64,000 bases of DNA from Hofstenia miamia (GCA_004352715.1 SCFE01000038.1:472815-536814); one strand, 5' to 3'. Numbered from the stretch's first letter, positions 47,388 through 59,631 are shown. Translations and numbers: made by a program. The notes: generated by a model not told the origin, from the sequence alone.

Positions 47388-48387
47388 NNNNNNNNNNNNN
47401 NNNNNNNNNNNNNNNNNNNNNNNNNNNNNNNNNNNNNNNNNNNNNNNNNNNNNNNNNNNNNNNNNNNNNNNNNNNNNNNNNNNNNNNNNNNNNNNNNNNN
47501 NNNNNNNNNNNNNNNNNNNNNNNNNNNNNNNNNNNNNNNNNNNNNNNNNNNNNNNNNNNNNNNNNNNNNNNNNNNNNNNNNNNNNNNNNNNNNNNNNNNN
47601 NNNNNNNNNNNNNNNNNNNNNNNNNNNNNNNNNNNNNNNNNNNNNNNNNNNNNNNNNNNNNNNNNNNNNNNNNNNNNNNNNNNNNNNNNNNNNNNNNNNN
47701 NNNNNNNNNNNNNNNNNNNNNNNNNNNNNNNNNNNNNNNNNNNNNNNNNNNNNNNNNNNNNNNNNNNNNNNNNNNNNNNNNNNNNNNNNNNNNNNNNNNN
47801 NNNNNNNNNNNNNNNNNNNNNNNNNNNNNNNNNNNNNNNNNNNNNNNNNNNNNNNNNNNNNNNNNNNNNNNNNNNNNNNNNNNNNNNNNNNNNNNNNNNN
47901 NNNNNNNNNNNNNNNNNNNNNNNNNNNNNNNNNNNNNNNNNNNNNNNNNNNNNNNNNNNNNNNNNNNNNNNNNNNNNNNNNNNNNNNNNNNNNNNNNNNN
48001 NNNNNNNNNNNNNNNNNNNNNNNNNNNNNNNNNNNNNNNNNNNNNNNNNNNNNNNNNNNNNNNNNNNNNNNNNNNNNNNNNNNNNNNNNNNNNNNNNNNN
48101 NNNNNNNNNNNNNNNNNNNNNNNNNNNNNNNNNNNNNNNNNNNNNNNNNNNNNNNNNNNNNNNNNNNNNNNNNNNNNNNNNNNNNNNNNNNNNNNNNNNN
48201 NNNNNNNNNNNNNNNNNNNNNNNNNNNNNNNNNNNNNNNNNNNNNNNNNNNNNNNNNNNNNNNNNNNNNNNNNNNNNNNNNNNNNNNNNNNNNNNNNNNN
48301 NNNNNNNNNNNNNNNNNNNNNNNNNNNNNNNNNNNNNNNNNNNNNNNNNNNNNNNNNNNNNNNNNNNNNNNNNNNNNNNNNNNNNNN
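47388..48387. other. Assembly gap (1000 N)
   Basis: The exact length of 1000 suggests a nominal or estimated gap size. Open frames that run through it are artefacts. Confidence 1.
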
Positions 48388-49506
48388 GTATTATATTTTT
48401 GGTTACTGGTAAGATTAGATCACACACATATATATATATATATATCTTCTACTTTTCAATACTACACTACAAGCAAAACAGTTATATAAACTTAATGCAA
48501 ATGAAAAAAGATAATATTTATAAATAAGAAATAAAACAAGATTGAGATGCTAAATCATTAACTTCTAATAATAATGAAATATGTTGGTATATAGAATTCA
48601 CGTATTCAATCCCATACCATTTTTTGAACTGCTTTAAATGGTAAACTTAAAACAGCTACAGCTATATTTAATGGAACAAACACAACATCTTCAAGTTTCA
48701 AACATGCAATAGATAAAATTTCAGAATTTTTCAAACACAAACCCACCGATCATATTTAAAAATATTCAACCAAAATGTTCAAGTACATCAAAACAGGCAA
48801 TGCAAAGAAACATACTTGTCCAATATATTTAAAAAAATTTACATTTATGCAACTAAATTATATTTTTCAATAAAGAAATAAAATTATGAACTTCTAATTT
48901 ACATTCTAATTGTCATAATATTAACATCATAGGCCACAAGGCCCATCTTCAACAACAAGGGCCTCATCTTTTACAAATTAGTTTCTCTTGTAATTTATCA
49001 ATGTGAATGTGATGATTGCAATAAATCATAAATCTGAGAATCTAAGATAACTCTGCGAACAAGGATGAAAGAAAGCATAGAGGTACCCTTAAACCTAATT
49101 GCCACAAGAGGTTGATTCCACTCCCTGTAAGCCTTTTTGAATTTTACTGTTGAAAAATCGATATTTCTGTGATTTTCTTACTCTTACTTTCAAAGTATTT
49201 CGACAACATTTGAATTCAGTAAACCCACCAGTACTCTTGTGATAGGACTTTTGTCAACAATATTTTCAAAATTTCCATTGTCATGTTGCTTTTTTCATGA
49301 AGCTATGTTTTTGTACGCAATTTCTACATTTTATATCTGTTGTAAAACAAAGGGCCTCCGATAAATACATTAACCAGGTTTTGTCAGAAAGCATCATATA
49401 ATTTTGCTTGTTGTAAAAATCTAAAATGTCATAAATGATCACTTTGAAAATGATCATGTCACCAGCCTAATGGTAACACCAACACCTTCCTGAAGGCCTC
49501 GTTTTG
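48388..49506. repeat. 1.1-kb block, copy B2, without LINE
   Basis: It matches 46083-47215 with an offset of 2305 bases until GAAGGCCTC near 49500. Instead of the LINE ORF2 start, non-LINE sequence follows. Confidence 0.7.
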
Positions 49507-50101
49507 TAAAGGAAATACTGTCTTAGTGGATACAAAGTCTCATAGAAAAAAATTGGTAGAAAAAATTTTATTAGAACGGGTTGAATCAGTCATTCTACAT
49601 TATTATGAAAAATATAAGAAAATTTTAAAATACTAATCAGATGAAGACATCATAACATTGATAAACAAGATTTTATTATTTAATTTATTGAACCACAGCT
49701 CTCTTTTCTAATCGGCAAACCACATTCAACAATCTCAATTCGTTTACAATATTTACAATTTATTTAACATCCATCTTTACTGAGTTCATTTTTTAAAGCT
49801 TTTAATCACTGATATTTTCATCTTTATATTTATTTAAAACATCACATAGTTTTATTGTTCATTAGTAATTGTAAATAAATGAGCTACAATTTCAACTTTT
49901 AAAGGTATTGAAACAGAAATACACTAGAACCATATGCTCAACTGCTACATTATTTTTTTATTCAAGTTCTTATACAAGTTAAGATTTTAATAACTGAACT
50001 AAACCCGAAAAATTTAAACCAGGCGCTAGGTTTAAAGTGCTTCTGTTGAAAAATTTGATCGTCTATAAACTACTTCATTACTATTTATTATTGTACCGAG
50101 A
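49507..50101. other. Non-LINE sequence after block B2, with a short open frame
   Basis: One frame remains open from about 49458 to a TAA at about 49636. It reads FLKASFCKGNTVLVDTKSHR, then KKLVEKILLERVESVILHYY and on to KILKY. It has no ATG and its first part overlaps the repeated block. It looks protein-like but may be chance. The rest of the stretch has no visible feature. Confidence 0.3.
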
Positions 50102-50663
50102 NNNNNNNNNNNNNNNNNNNNNNNNNNNNNNNNNNNNNNNNNNNNNNNNNNNNNNNNNNNNNNNNNNNNNNNNNNNNNNNNNNNNNNNNNNNNNNNNNNN
50201 NNNNNNNNNNNNNNNNNNNNNNNNNNNNNNNNNNNNNNNNNNNNNNNNNNNNNNNNNNNNNNNNNNNNNNNNNNNNNNNNNNNNNNNNNNNNNNNNNNNN
50301 NNNNNNNNNNNNNNNNNNNNNNNNNNNNNNNNNNNNNNNNNNNNNNNNNNNNNNNNNNNNNNNNNNNNNNNNNNNNNNNNNNNNNNNNNNNNNNNNNNNN
50401 NNNNNNNNNNNNNNNNNNNNNNNNNNNNNNNNNNNNNNNNNNNNNNNNNNNNNNNNNNNNNNNNNNNNNNNNNNNNNNNNNNNNNNNNNNNNNNNNNNNN
50501 NNNNNNNNNNNNNNNNNNNNNNNNNNNNNNNNNNNNNNNNNNNNNNNNNNNNNNNNNNNNNNNNNNNNNNNNNNNNNNNNNNNNNNNNNNNNNNNNNNNN
50601 NNNNNNNNNNNNNNNNNNNNNNNNNNNNNNNNNNNNNNNNNNNNNNNNNNNNNNNNNNNNNNN
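50102..50663. other. Assembly gap (562 N)
   Basis: Unsequenced bases; they probably hide more of the LINE upstream of the ORF1 end at 50902. Confidence 1.
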
Positions 50664-50749
50664 GATAGACTACAGAAGAAACAAATTTTTTAGGGATGCG
50701 ATCTTTGTTGTTGAATATATTCTTTGTTGCATATATATATATATATATA

Positions 50750-50902
50750 TTACAGAAGGATCAAAACCTCGCCGCGGTACCTATCATCACGTCGAGTTTC
50801 CACTACAATAATCACCGAACCTACGCTGAAGTCACTGCAAGGCCGTCACGATTAACTTTAGCGGAATTATCAAAGCTACTAAATTTTTTACTTTATATTT
50901 AA
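50750..50902 (+). pseudogene. Probable 3' end of LINE ORF1
   Basis: A GC-richer frame reads DQNLAAVPIITSSFHYNN, then TYAEVTARPSRLTLAELSKL, and stops at 50900-50902, three bases before the ATG of ORF2 at 50905. The position directly before ORF2 and the TYAEVT sequence, which is common near the ends of LINE ORF1 proteins in my recollection, support ORF1. The start is lost in or near the gap. Confidence 0.45.
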
Positions 50903-50904
50903 AT

Positions 50905-51398
50905 ATGTATATTTATACGACACTCATGCTACGGATATACCTGTGTATATGTAAATTATGCTGCTTAAAATCTAAAAATACTTTGAGCATACAAACTCGC
51001 CTTTTTATACTCTTAGTTACTCAAGGAATCGAAACTAATCCTGGCCCTGTTTATAACTATGAAGAATTTATTTTAAAAGTTAATAATAATAATAATAATA
51101 GTAAAAGCACAAATTATGTACATGTAAACATTCAGAATTTAGGCAATAAACATTATCATTTTATGCATGTATGCAAGAATTAAAACGTGGCGCAATAATT
51201 GCCATAACGGAATCTTGGCTAACAGACAATGACTCCAACAACATGTGGACATTTAATAGTAGTATATACAAACTTTTTCTCAATGATAGAAGGCCTAGTA
51301 ATTTACGATACAAAACTAAAGGTGATAGTGTTCTTCTTATTCCAAAAATTTACCGACCTAAGTTAAGAAGCCTAAAAAAATTTCCAAATTGTAAATAA
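50905..51398 (+). pseudogene. LINE ORF2 copy with a large internal deletion
   Basis: ORF2 starts at the ATG at 50905 and again carries LLVTQ followed by GIETNPGP after a longer hydrophobic leader. The endonuclease part (51171-51398) keeps the expected Glu (IIAITESWLTDND), unlike the two copies in duplication A. After YRPKLR (about 51368) the frame jumps to the extreme 3' end of the element (LKKFPNCK, stop), which in copy A lies about 3.2 kb further on. The whole linker and RT are therefore deleted. Confidence 0.72.
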
Positions 51399-52754
51399 AA
51401 CCTCCAAATATAGAATACTTAATCTGAAATTAGGAATTTCGGGAAATCCTTCAAATTAAGTTTTTTGTGAAACTGGTATTTCAGTTACCAAACCTTATAA
51501 AAACACTAAAATACCTAGATACTTCTTGGAAAATATTACACATAATCATTACCCTAATTTAAGCCCAATTCCTTAAACTGGATTTATGAAGATTTTAAGT
51601 GATCTATATGATAAAGGCCACGAGGTGCCTTGGTGACGAGACATTTTTTTATTCGAATATAAGTCTATATATAATATGATCTATGTGGCAAAAGCCATGA
51701 GGAGCCCAGGCGCCGAGAAATTTCTTTATTAGAATATAATATATCTTTACTTGCTACATAATATAAGAGGTGGTACTTAATAAATATTGCCTTTATGCAA
51801 TAGATTTGCTAGTTAATTTTAATCTTGAAATTTGGTGAAAGAAAAAATCAAGCCTAAAAAATGCTTGTAAACAACTACATCTTTTCAGGTATCATAAATA
51901 AATTATTCCAATTTCAACGTCGTTCAAATAGGTATCCTAATCTCATCTGTCTGAGACCTCTATCAACAGGCAATTCGCTGCTTGAAGTCTCGTATAACTT
52001 AGTAAACCCATGCGTACTCTACACTTAATTTGATGGGTTATGCCTCTGTTGATTTATATTTGATTCTTAAGTATTAAACATCCCTTTTACAAGCATCTCG
52101 AATTCAATGAAAATTAATTAATTATATTTTTGCATATACTTCTTTAAATGAAAATAGTTTCTATTTTGTTGCAAAAAATCTAGCTTGAATACAAGCATTG
52201 CATAAATTAAAATAAATGTATTATGATAGTAAATCAATTGTACTATTTGCTGCATTACTGTGAGCTTTAATTGCTATATAAAATAGGTGTTTTTTAATTA
52301 AAGAATTCGGTTATATTATGAAATAGTAATTTTCAATATTCAAATTTGTGAAACAACTATTGAAGTCCTCCAGGATATTGTAAAGAGGTTGCAAATCAGA
52401 CGGAAATACATGTATAATCTTTCTGTAAATTAAGACAGGTTTTATGCGATTCTACGCAATAATCTGGCTTCTTATTGTTTCTAGATAGATATCAACAAAT
52501 TTTAACATGCATCTAATTGCTTTTTTTCAATATAAAATTAATAATAATTTGTGAATGGAATGAAACGTATCCTTCAAAAATTGTGTACTTAGCGTAAATA
52601 TTTTTCATTAGTCTCGTATAATATAGCTATAGGAGGAATAACTAAACTAGTTTATAATTAGTTACATTGCTGCTAATGCTTGTCATCGTATTAATTAATG
52701 AAAATGTGTGCATATATTATACGTATTTTTACAATCTACCAAACGAATGCAGTT
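51399..52754. other. Non-coding DNA between LINE copy and gene copy B
   Basis: It is collinear with 37108-39066. It holds the third copy of the 400-base block (51627-52032). I see no gene. Confidence 0.5.
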
Positions 52755-53960
52755 TTAGCAAATACTCTTGGTATATGCCGCAACTACTGCTGCAAGTCCA
52801 GTTGGGTCAAGATCTGTCCACACAAACTCCCCGGTTTCATAAGCATCAGCCAAAGCCTCAAGTGAATTGTCACGAATCGTCTTCCCAACTTCTTTTGCTG
52901 TGTCCTTTATTTTTTGTTTCAATTCTTTTCTAGTCATTTTGCCTAATGTCTTCAATGATTTTTGAATTGAAAGTTTTGCAGATGTCTTAGCTGCTGCTGA
53001 TCCACCTCCTGTTGCCACGGCTTCTACGATGTTAACAACAACATCAAGAACAGAGCTAACCTAAATCCACTTTGAAATATTGCGTTTTTTAATGAATTAG
53101 GTGAGGATTATAAATGCACTGGAAAATACCTACCATTTCAAATATTCCATCAATGCATGCACGTGTGCTTGTTGCACATGCCATGCCACAATCAACTGGA
53201 TGTGATCCTGAGCAACCTTTCCAACAAACTGGTCCAACACCATAGAACTCCTTGGGGCACCATGGATAACACAAACCAGCATCTTTTTCCTTATCACCAC
53301 AGCCAGGTGATATAGTAGCGCGAGTATAAGTTTTCTTTGTGCAACTGACTCCAATGTCAACCATTCCCCAAATACAGTTGGGAGAGCAAACACAGCAAGC
53401 AACGTTATGGAATCCTTCTTTGCACTTAGGATACACTAAACAAAGAATGCAAATTTAGCTGAACCGTTTAAAACATTAATAAATAAAATATATTGAAATT
53501 TGTAATGAGTTTATTGTAATAANNNNNNNNNNNNNNNNNNNNNNNNNNNNNNNNNNNNNNNNNNNNNNNNNNNNNNNNNNNNNNNNNNNNNNNNNNNNNN
53601 NNNNNNNNNNNNNNNNNNNNNNNNNNNNNNNNNNNNNNNNNNNNNNNNNNNNNNNNNNNNNNNNNNNNNNNNNNNNNNNNNNNNNNNNNNNNNNNNNNNN
53701 NNNNNCCAGAGGGGCAGTTCTAAAAATGATTGTTGTTGTACGAATATATATCATTCATCTCAAACCTGCCAGCATACAAACGCAACCCCGTTATAACCAT
53801 CTTTACATCTGGGATAGCATAGCAAACCATCTTTTTCTTAATTAGGTTTGCAAACACTTGGAATAGTTCCAACACCCCGAGTTTTAGTTCTTTTCCAGCA
53901 CATTGACGTATAAGCTACTGTTGCAAGCAGTGAAAATGCAACTAGAGTAATCAATCTCAT
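52755..53960 (-). pseudogene. Cysteine-rich secreted protein, copy B, with premature stop
   Basis: Exon 1 is 53960-53766, exon 2 begins at 53719 and is lost in the gap at 53523-53705, exon 3 is 53435-53134 and exon 4 is 53060-52755. Splice sites match those of copy A. In exon 1 the codon after CKPN is TAA where copies A and C have GAA, so translation would end after 40 residues, just past the signal peptide and two Cys. Exons 3 and 4 are undamaged and almost identical to copy A, so the loss is recent, polymorphic, or a sequencing error. Exon 4 has one more Lys codon than copy A. Confidence 0.8.
53523..53705. other. Assembly gap (183 N) over exon 2 of gene copy B
   Basis: The gap length is within a few bases of the equivalent stretch in copy A (about 188 bases), so the size estimate is good and exon 2 is probably present in the organism. 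Confidence 1.
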
Positions 53961-56167
53961 TTCGAATAGAATTTTCTTTACTAAAAATATCGTCTCTATA
54001 TATATATAGATAGATGACAAATATTTTGTAAATATTTGCAAGTGTGGAAAATTTTATTTTGAGAAACAAATTTTTGCATGTGATATTGAATTGCTATCAC
54101 CCTTTAACAGCTAAGCTAAATTGAAGCCTCCAAAAGATCAAAGATTATATATTTTTTAAAAGTATTGAATGTCACTAAGCCTCGATTTTCTTTTGGAACA
54201 TTTCATTGGTTATAATAATCCCAACCAAACAGCAGCCAATATTGCAAAAGCTTTAAATAGCAAAGTCTTAAGTTTCGATTCCTTACTGCTTTACACGAAA
54301 ATATTGAAATTTTGAATATTAAGCATTTTTCTTTTACAGTATTTTTTATGAATATAAAATTTTACGGCAACATTAAAAAAGGCTAAGCATTTCGACATAT
54401 TCTAGCGCATGAAATTGCCCTTTTAATAAAAATATTGACAGCTTCCCCAAATTATTTTTATCATTAATTTCTAAGTTGACACATTACTGCAGAAAACTTT
54501 GGTTTATTACGGAATAATTCCATACTTTATATTTTTACAATAACAGAAGATCTAATTAAGCGTATACAATAATTATTTCATTGCAAAAAACTCTTAATTG
54601 AATTTGTATTAATTTACTTCTTACCCATGCTACAGGAGTGTCATACATCTTTGACACAACTCACTAGCTTAGCTTAAAAATTTCAGCAAAGACCAACTCA
54701 CTACTGTCAAAACTTGACCAAATCCAACCGAATTGCAGCCCTCTTTTCTACAATTTTAAATTAACATTACTATTCACAAATGCAAAAAAATCTTAGGATT
54801 CTTATTTACCCCAAACAACTTAATGAAAATCTAAATCACACATCACCAAAAGTCTAAATAACATTCCAAATAGATAAAGGAAGGGAGAACCTTACCGTGA
54901 ATATTTAAAAATTTCTGCTAAAAAAATTAAAGTTTAAGAAACACTAATCTGCATTTTATAGATGTTTTTGAGACAATTCCAAGTGATTGGTTCCTTCAGA
55001 TCATATCATTTGATTGATTACGTTTTCAATTAATCACTATTGATCATTTAAGTGGGTATTCATCTTTGAAGTGTTTTCAAGCATTTCTTAAACATACTTG
55101 CTTACTCTCTTGAGCAACACTTGGCAACAAAAGTTCTTTTATTTACGCCGCGTAAAGAATGAACGAGATGAAATATAATTATATATTAGTTTCAAGTAGG
55201 AAGCGATATTAAAAAGAGGAGGATTCTTTTCTAAGTAGAACTTTTACAGAATATTTAATAAAATTGTTTTAATTAATTAATGCACCTGCAACCCATTTAT
55301 TTAAGACACGTTTAATATTACTTCGCAAATATTAATTTTTGTAAAATTTAAATTCCAAATTTAAATCATTACATCTAATTTGGGAACTGGAATTGTATGA
55401 CCCTTGAAACAAAATAGTCCAAGAAGTCTACCTCTGAAATGACATAATCAGCATTGGATACAAAACCAGGGTCAACAAGAATTTGAGTTAGCGTTCTGCT
55501 TGTCAATGTAATTTAACAGTATTAACTGGACCGGATTTGTACTAAATGGAAAAACGTGAACTAGGCAACGAGCAAATACATCCATTCCATTTTCAACAAT
55601 ATATCACAATAAATGACTCATTATGCTGTTAAATCTTTCAGTGTAATTGAATTAATCGTTTCTATAAATTATACTTTTTTAAATAATTGTCTCTTTCTAA
55701 TGATACATTCTCTGTTTGGTCTCATTTCGCCAGTTTTATTTATAAAACGAAAATCTTACTGATATGAACCTAGGATATCCATTATTATTGCTTCAAATAA
55801 TGTTCTGATTAACTTCCATATTCACATAAATAGATATAGCAACATTCTAGGATACTTTATCAAAATTTTTGAAAAGAATCTCTTATGCACAATATCTGAA
55901 AATCGACGTTAATTATTCAGTTCTTTGATTTTGATCTCAATGATTTCAATTAAAAGGTACTCATGTTAGCAATTAACCTTATTTCCTTTTAGCACTCTTT
56001 ATTTTATATTGTAAACATACAAAAAGTTTTATTCTTATAAAATTATAAAAATTCACTAAAATATTTTCAATTTCAAAATACTTACTTTCTAAAAATTGAA
56101 GCTTGAAAATATATATATATATATATATATAATATATATAATAAATATAATGTATATAATAAATTTT
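53961..56167. other. Upstream region of gene copy B
   Basis: The part from 53961 to about 54715 is nearly the exact reverse complement of 60893-61620. It is collinear with copy A to about 56080. A (TA)n run at 56109-56132 precedes the small gap. I see no gene. Confidence 0.5.
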
Positions 56168-56202
56168 NNNNNNNNNNNNNNNNNNNNNNNNNNNNNNNNN
56201 NN
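56168..56202. other. Assembly gap (35 N)
   Basis: A short run of N follows a (TA)n tract. Confidence 1.
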
Positions 56203-56207
56203 TTTAG

Positions 56208-56249
56208 CCGCCCTAGATACATCTTCTGTGAAATCATTTATTGCTTTGG
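56208..56249 (+). CDS. Possible orphan exon fragment
   Basis: TTTAG at the gap edge is followed by a frame reading AALDTSSVKSFIALG, then a GGTAAATG donor-like site; without splicing the frame continues KCISQSYQEHI to a stop at 56287. The peptide looks like coding sequence, but the stretch is short and half of the splice-acceptor context lies in the gap. Support is weak. Confidence 0.2.
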
Positions 56250-56289
56250 GTAAATGCATATCCCAATCTTATCAAGAGCATATATAAAT

Positions 56290-58425
56290 ATGATTCTCAA
56301 CAGAATACAAAACTTTAAAGTTATTTAGGAAGAACGCATCATGATGTAATATGATTTTAGTTAATGGAATTTATTTTTCCACAAGTCCTCTGATTAATGT
56401 TGAAATTCATTGCACGTGTGATATCTAATTGTTATTAATAGCAGCAGAGCAAAAATTTTTTGTTGTTATGGAAAATGCGAATGCGGGAAATATGCATGTT
56501 TTAGTTATCTTCATTTAACAGAAATGCTCAAGCAACACACAGTGCATTAAATCGACATAAAAAATCAATTGTTTCACATACTTGATATCACTATATATTT
56601 TATGATATTTAATAAATAAATGTACATTCATATTAAATGTAAATATCATTTAATTGAATTCTAAACAGATTTCTATTGTTATTATTGATGAAACATCTTT
56701 CACTCATGTGCCTAAAATTTTGTGCTTTTTAGAAAATCGATAAAATGGGTAGATAGTTACTATCTAATAGATTAAGTTCAAAAACAAAATATCAATTATT
56801 GAGGGCACTAGAGTTTAAATGCAAAATATATATTTCAATGCTATTATTAATGGAAAGCTTTTCACTAATGTGCCTAAAATTTTGGGCTTTTTTGAAAATT
56901 GGAAATATAAGTATATAGCGCTTTTCAAGTACTATATAATAGTTTAAATTCAAAGTCTAAGTGTCCAATAATGAAGACACAGGAGCACTTTTAATCGATT
57001 TTCTTAAATTGCCAATTTAAGCCTAAAATATGTAGAAATCTCCCAATTTTTTTATTTTGTTACTTTAAAAATTCAGTTGCACATTTTTTGGCATTGGTCC
57101 GAAGTTGATGGGATCAAATCTGGCAGAGAATCTACAGCTGGAAATTTTGGAATCAATTATATTGAATAAAAACAAAATGCCTAAATTCTAAAATTCTAAA
57201 ATTGTTGCAACCCGCAGTGCCGCTGCGCACCGGGAGTGTTGTCAAAATGTGAGATTGAAAGAGAGATAGAGATGTAGAGTAAGTCCCGCAGGTAAGAGTG
57301 TTAATTTGTGTTCGTATATAAGCATCTTTTTAGACCATGTATTGGGATTGAGCCATTCAATTTTAACCAAATTTTGCAGACAAATTCGTTGCCCCCAAAT
57401 TATTGGCAAAATTTTTTCACTAAGCAAGATTATACTTTGGTCCAGGTGTAAATGGCCCTCAAAGTTTTCCCCTTTACAATCAATAAGCGTAAGAATTACG
57501 TAGGAAATTTTTAAAGTGACAATCTGTAAGCGTAGAAAGTTGCATCACAAATTGCACCCTCAATATTAAATGTATTTCAAAAATTTCTCTTTCAATAATT
57601 GCAAATCAGTTCAAACTTTATTCTGAAAAACGAATTTTTGAAATTGGGCAATGCGCGCCTGAGATATTAGGCTTTCAATTTTAAAACTGTTTAATTGATT
57701 CCAAATTTTATTAAATTTATTACGCACCCAGTTTTAATGATATCGATTTCTGACAAATTGAAAATTGGGCGCTAGACAATGTATTATAAATATATATAAA
57801 AAAATTATTAAATTTGTCAAGACTTTGGAGCCAAAGCCCTAAAATATAAATTTTAATATATAGTCATTTTTCTTTGTTAATACTTACTGTAAAAGTATGA
57901 AACCAAGTGTAAGATATTAGGCATTTGGCATTCTACAAGCACAAAAAATCGAATTTTCAAAAAGTCTAAAATTTTAGGCTTAACTACTACATCATTTTTG
58001 AAAATTTGAAATTTTCTATTTTATTTGTGTAAAATAATTTTATATTAGTTAAAACATAAAATATACAATATTTTTATTGACTATGCGAAATATATATAAT
58101 TGTATGACATTTAGTTAGATGTGTTTTTGCATACAACGTGATTTGTGTAAATTGATTAAAGAAATATGTTATACAATTGATTAATTTACCTCCGTAGTAA
58201 TTTTCAAATCTCAATTTTGTGTATTCAGTTTTTTCAAAAATTTATAACCACATGAATTTGTATATCTAAAGCTTTCAATTTATAATCTACTAACACAAAA
58301 TATTGTATTTTCGAATTTATCTGTTTTTGGAATATATTTTTGCCTATCTTATTTAGCTCACTATTTAAAGTATATTTTGTACAAACTAATTGTTTTAATC
58401 ATTTCACTAGAAGTTAGGATAACAC
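56290..58425. other. Intergenic DNA with an imperfect tandem duplication
   Basis: Bases 56669-56830 and 56831-56992 are imperfect direct repeats of about 162 bases, both containing ATGTGCCTAAAATTTTG. A GC-richer patch at 57205-57240 can fold (CGCAG with CTGCG). I see no gene. Confidence 0.45.
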
Positions 58426-58467
58426 AAACCGTTTTTCCTTGAACTTTAGTTTAAGGAAAAACGGTTT
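58426..58467. repeat. Near-perfect 19-bp hairpin
   Basis: Bases 58426-58444 pair with 58449-58467 over 19 positions, one of them a G-T wobble, around the loop TTTA. The stem contains AACCGTTTTTCCTT. It is too short for a typical microRNA precursor and may be the remnant of a foldback transposon, or a chance palindrome in AT-rich DNA with an unusual GC core. Confidence 0.7.
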
Positions 58468-58875
58468 TTCCACATATTGTAAACAATTATCATTACAATC
58501 CTTCATTTTATGTATACCAAAATTTAAACATTCCTTTGACTTTTTAATTCCAGAAACCGTTCTTATTAATGCTGTATAGTAAAAATTCGTATGATTAATT
58601 GTTTATGCATGTGTCATTAAATGAAAGAAATTTGATATAAAATTGATATATAAAAATTTGAACATGTCACTCTGTTGATAAAGGCTAAATTTACATGTTT
58701 TAGATGCAGATCAAATAGTAGCCTTAAGTCAATAACTTCAATTACCATGCTATTGGATAAGTGATGAATAATAGAATTGTAGTATTATTAAAAATTTAGT
58801 TATGCTGCATTTTGATTGCATATTCATTTTTTCAATTTTTATTGAACTAACTAATAATATTAACAAAACAATAAT

Positions 58876-59175
58876 ATGGAAAATCAAAAGATATTTGAAA
58901 GATTTTGGGTGCAAACACTTTCAAACACCAATTGCAGCTTCCACATAATAGCAATCGGTGAAGAATCTACAGGAGTATTTAATGAGGAGGGTAAATTTCT
59001 CCTGAGAAAAAATAATTATCCCTCGGAGCGTGACCTAATATACAATAAAGTAGGTAGAGGTAATATGGGACTAGAATATATCGTAATAAACCAAGAAATA
59101 AGTCCTAACCCATTTTTTTTTAATGCGCTTACAGATTTAGCTAATTTCCTGACTGTAGGCACATATTTTCTTTAG
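58876..59175 (+). CDS. Hypothetical 99-residue protein or exon
   Basis: An ATG-started frame encodes 99 residues, starting MENQKIFERFWVQTLSNTN and including GEESTGVFNEEGKF and KVGRGNMGLEYIVIN. The composition is balanced and not low-complexity, which is unusual for chance frames in this AT-rich DNA. No signal peptide, membrane segment or domain is recognised. It could be a small gene, one exon of a larger gene or a transposon fragment. No paralog is seen in the window. Confidence 0.35.
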   Translation: MENQKIFERFWVQTLSNTNCSFHIIAIGEESTGVFNEEGKFLLRKNNYPSERDLIYNKVGRGNMGLEYIVINQEISPNPFFFNALTDLANFLTVGTYFL

Positions 59176-59600
59176 AGATAAGACACACATTCTTGCTTTG
59201 ATCATAAATTTGAATGCGCTAGATTAAAAGTTTAAAAATTGAAGCGAACTGTGCTTGTAAGCATATGTGAACAATTGCCCTGCCAAAGCAATATTTAAAA
59301 ATCTACTTGAGCTGCACTCCCTTAGGTGGAACCAATATCCCCGAAATTTTAATCCTAGGTTCAACACTGATAGAAATATAATCCATAATAATGTTTTAGG
59401 ACGTTGCACATAGTTTTACATATTTTCACTATCATTAACATATAAACTAGCTAATCCAAGTCAACTGAAATGGAACACTTATTAGAGTCAAGCAAAGAAT
59501 TGATACAAAGAAGACATCACAATTTGTATTTTTCTATGAATATAGTCGTAATATTTATATCATCATTTGTAATTTTCTTTATTGAAACAAATTATATATA

Positions 59601-59631
<31 letters not shown>

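Larger units (their letters stand above)
45608..56080. repeat. Segmental duplication, copy B
   Basis: This is the second copy of 31853-43240. It differs by carrying the 1.1-kb block twice (46083 and 48388), a shorter LINE copy at 50905-51398, two sizeable gaps, and a gene copy with a premature stop. The right end of similarity is near 56080, where copy A meets its Penelope-like element. Copy B has no such insertion there. Confidence 0.8.

Noticed and set aside
47178-48527. Long open frames running through runs of N (also at 50037, 59858 and 62148-63408)
   Set aside because: N codons cannot contain stops, so these frames are artefacts of the gaps.
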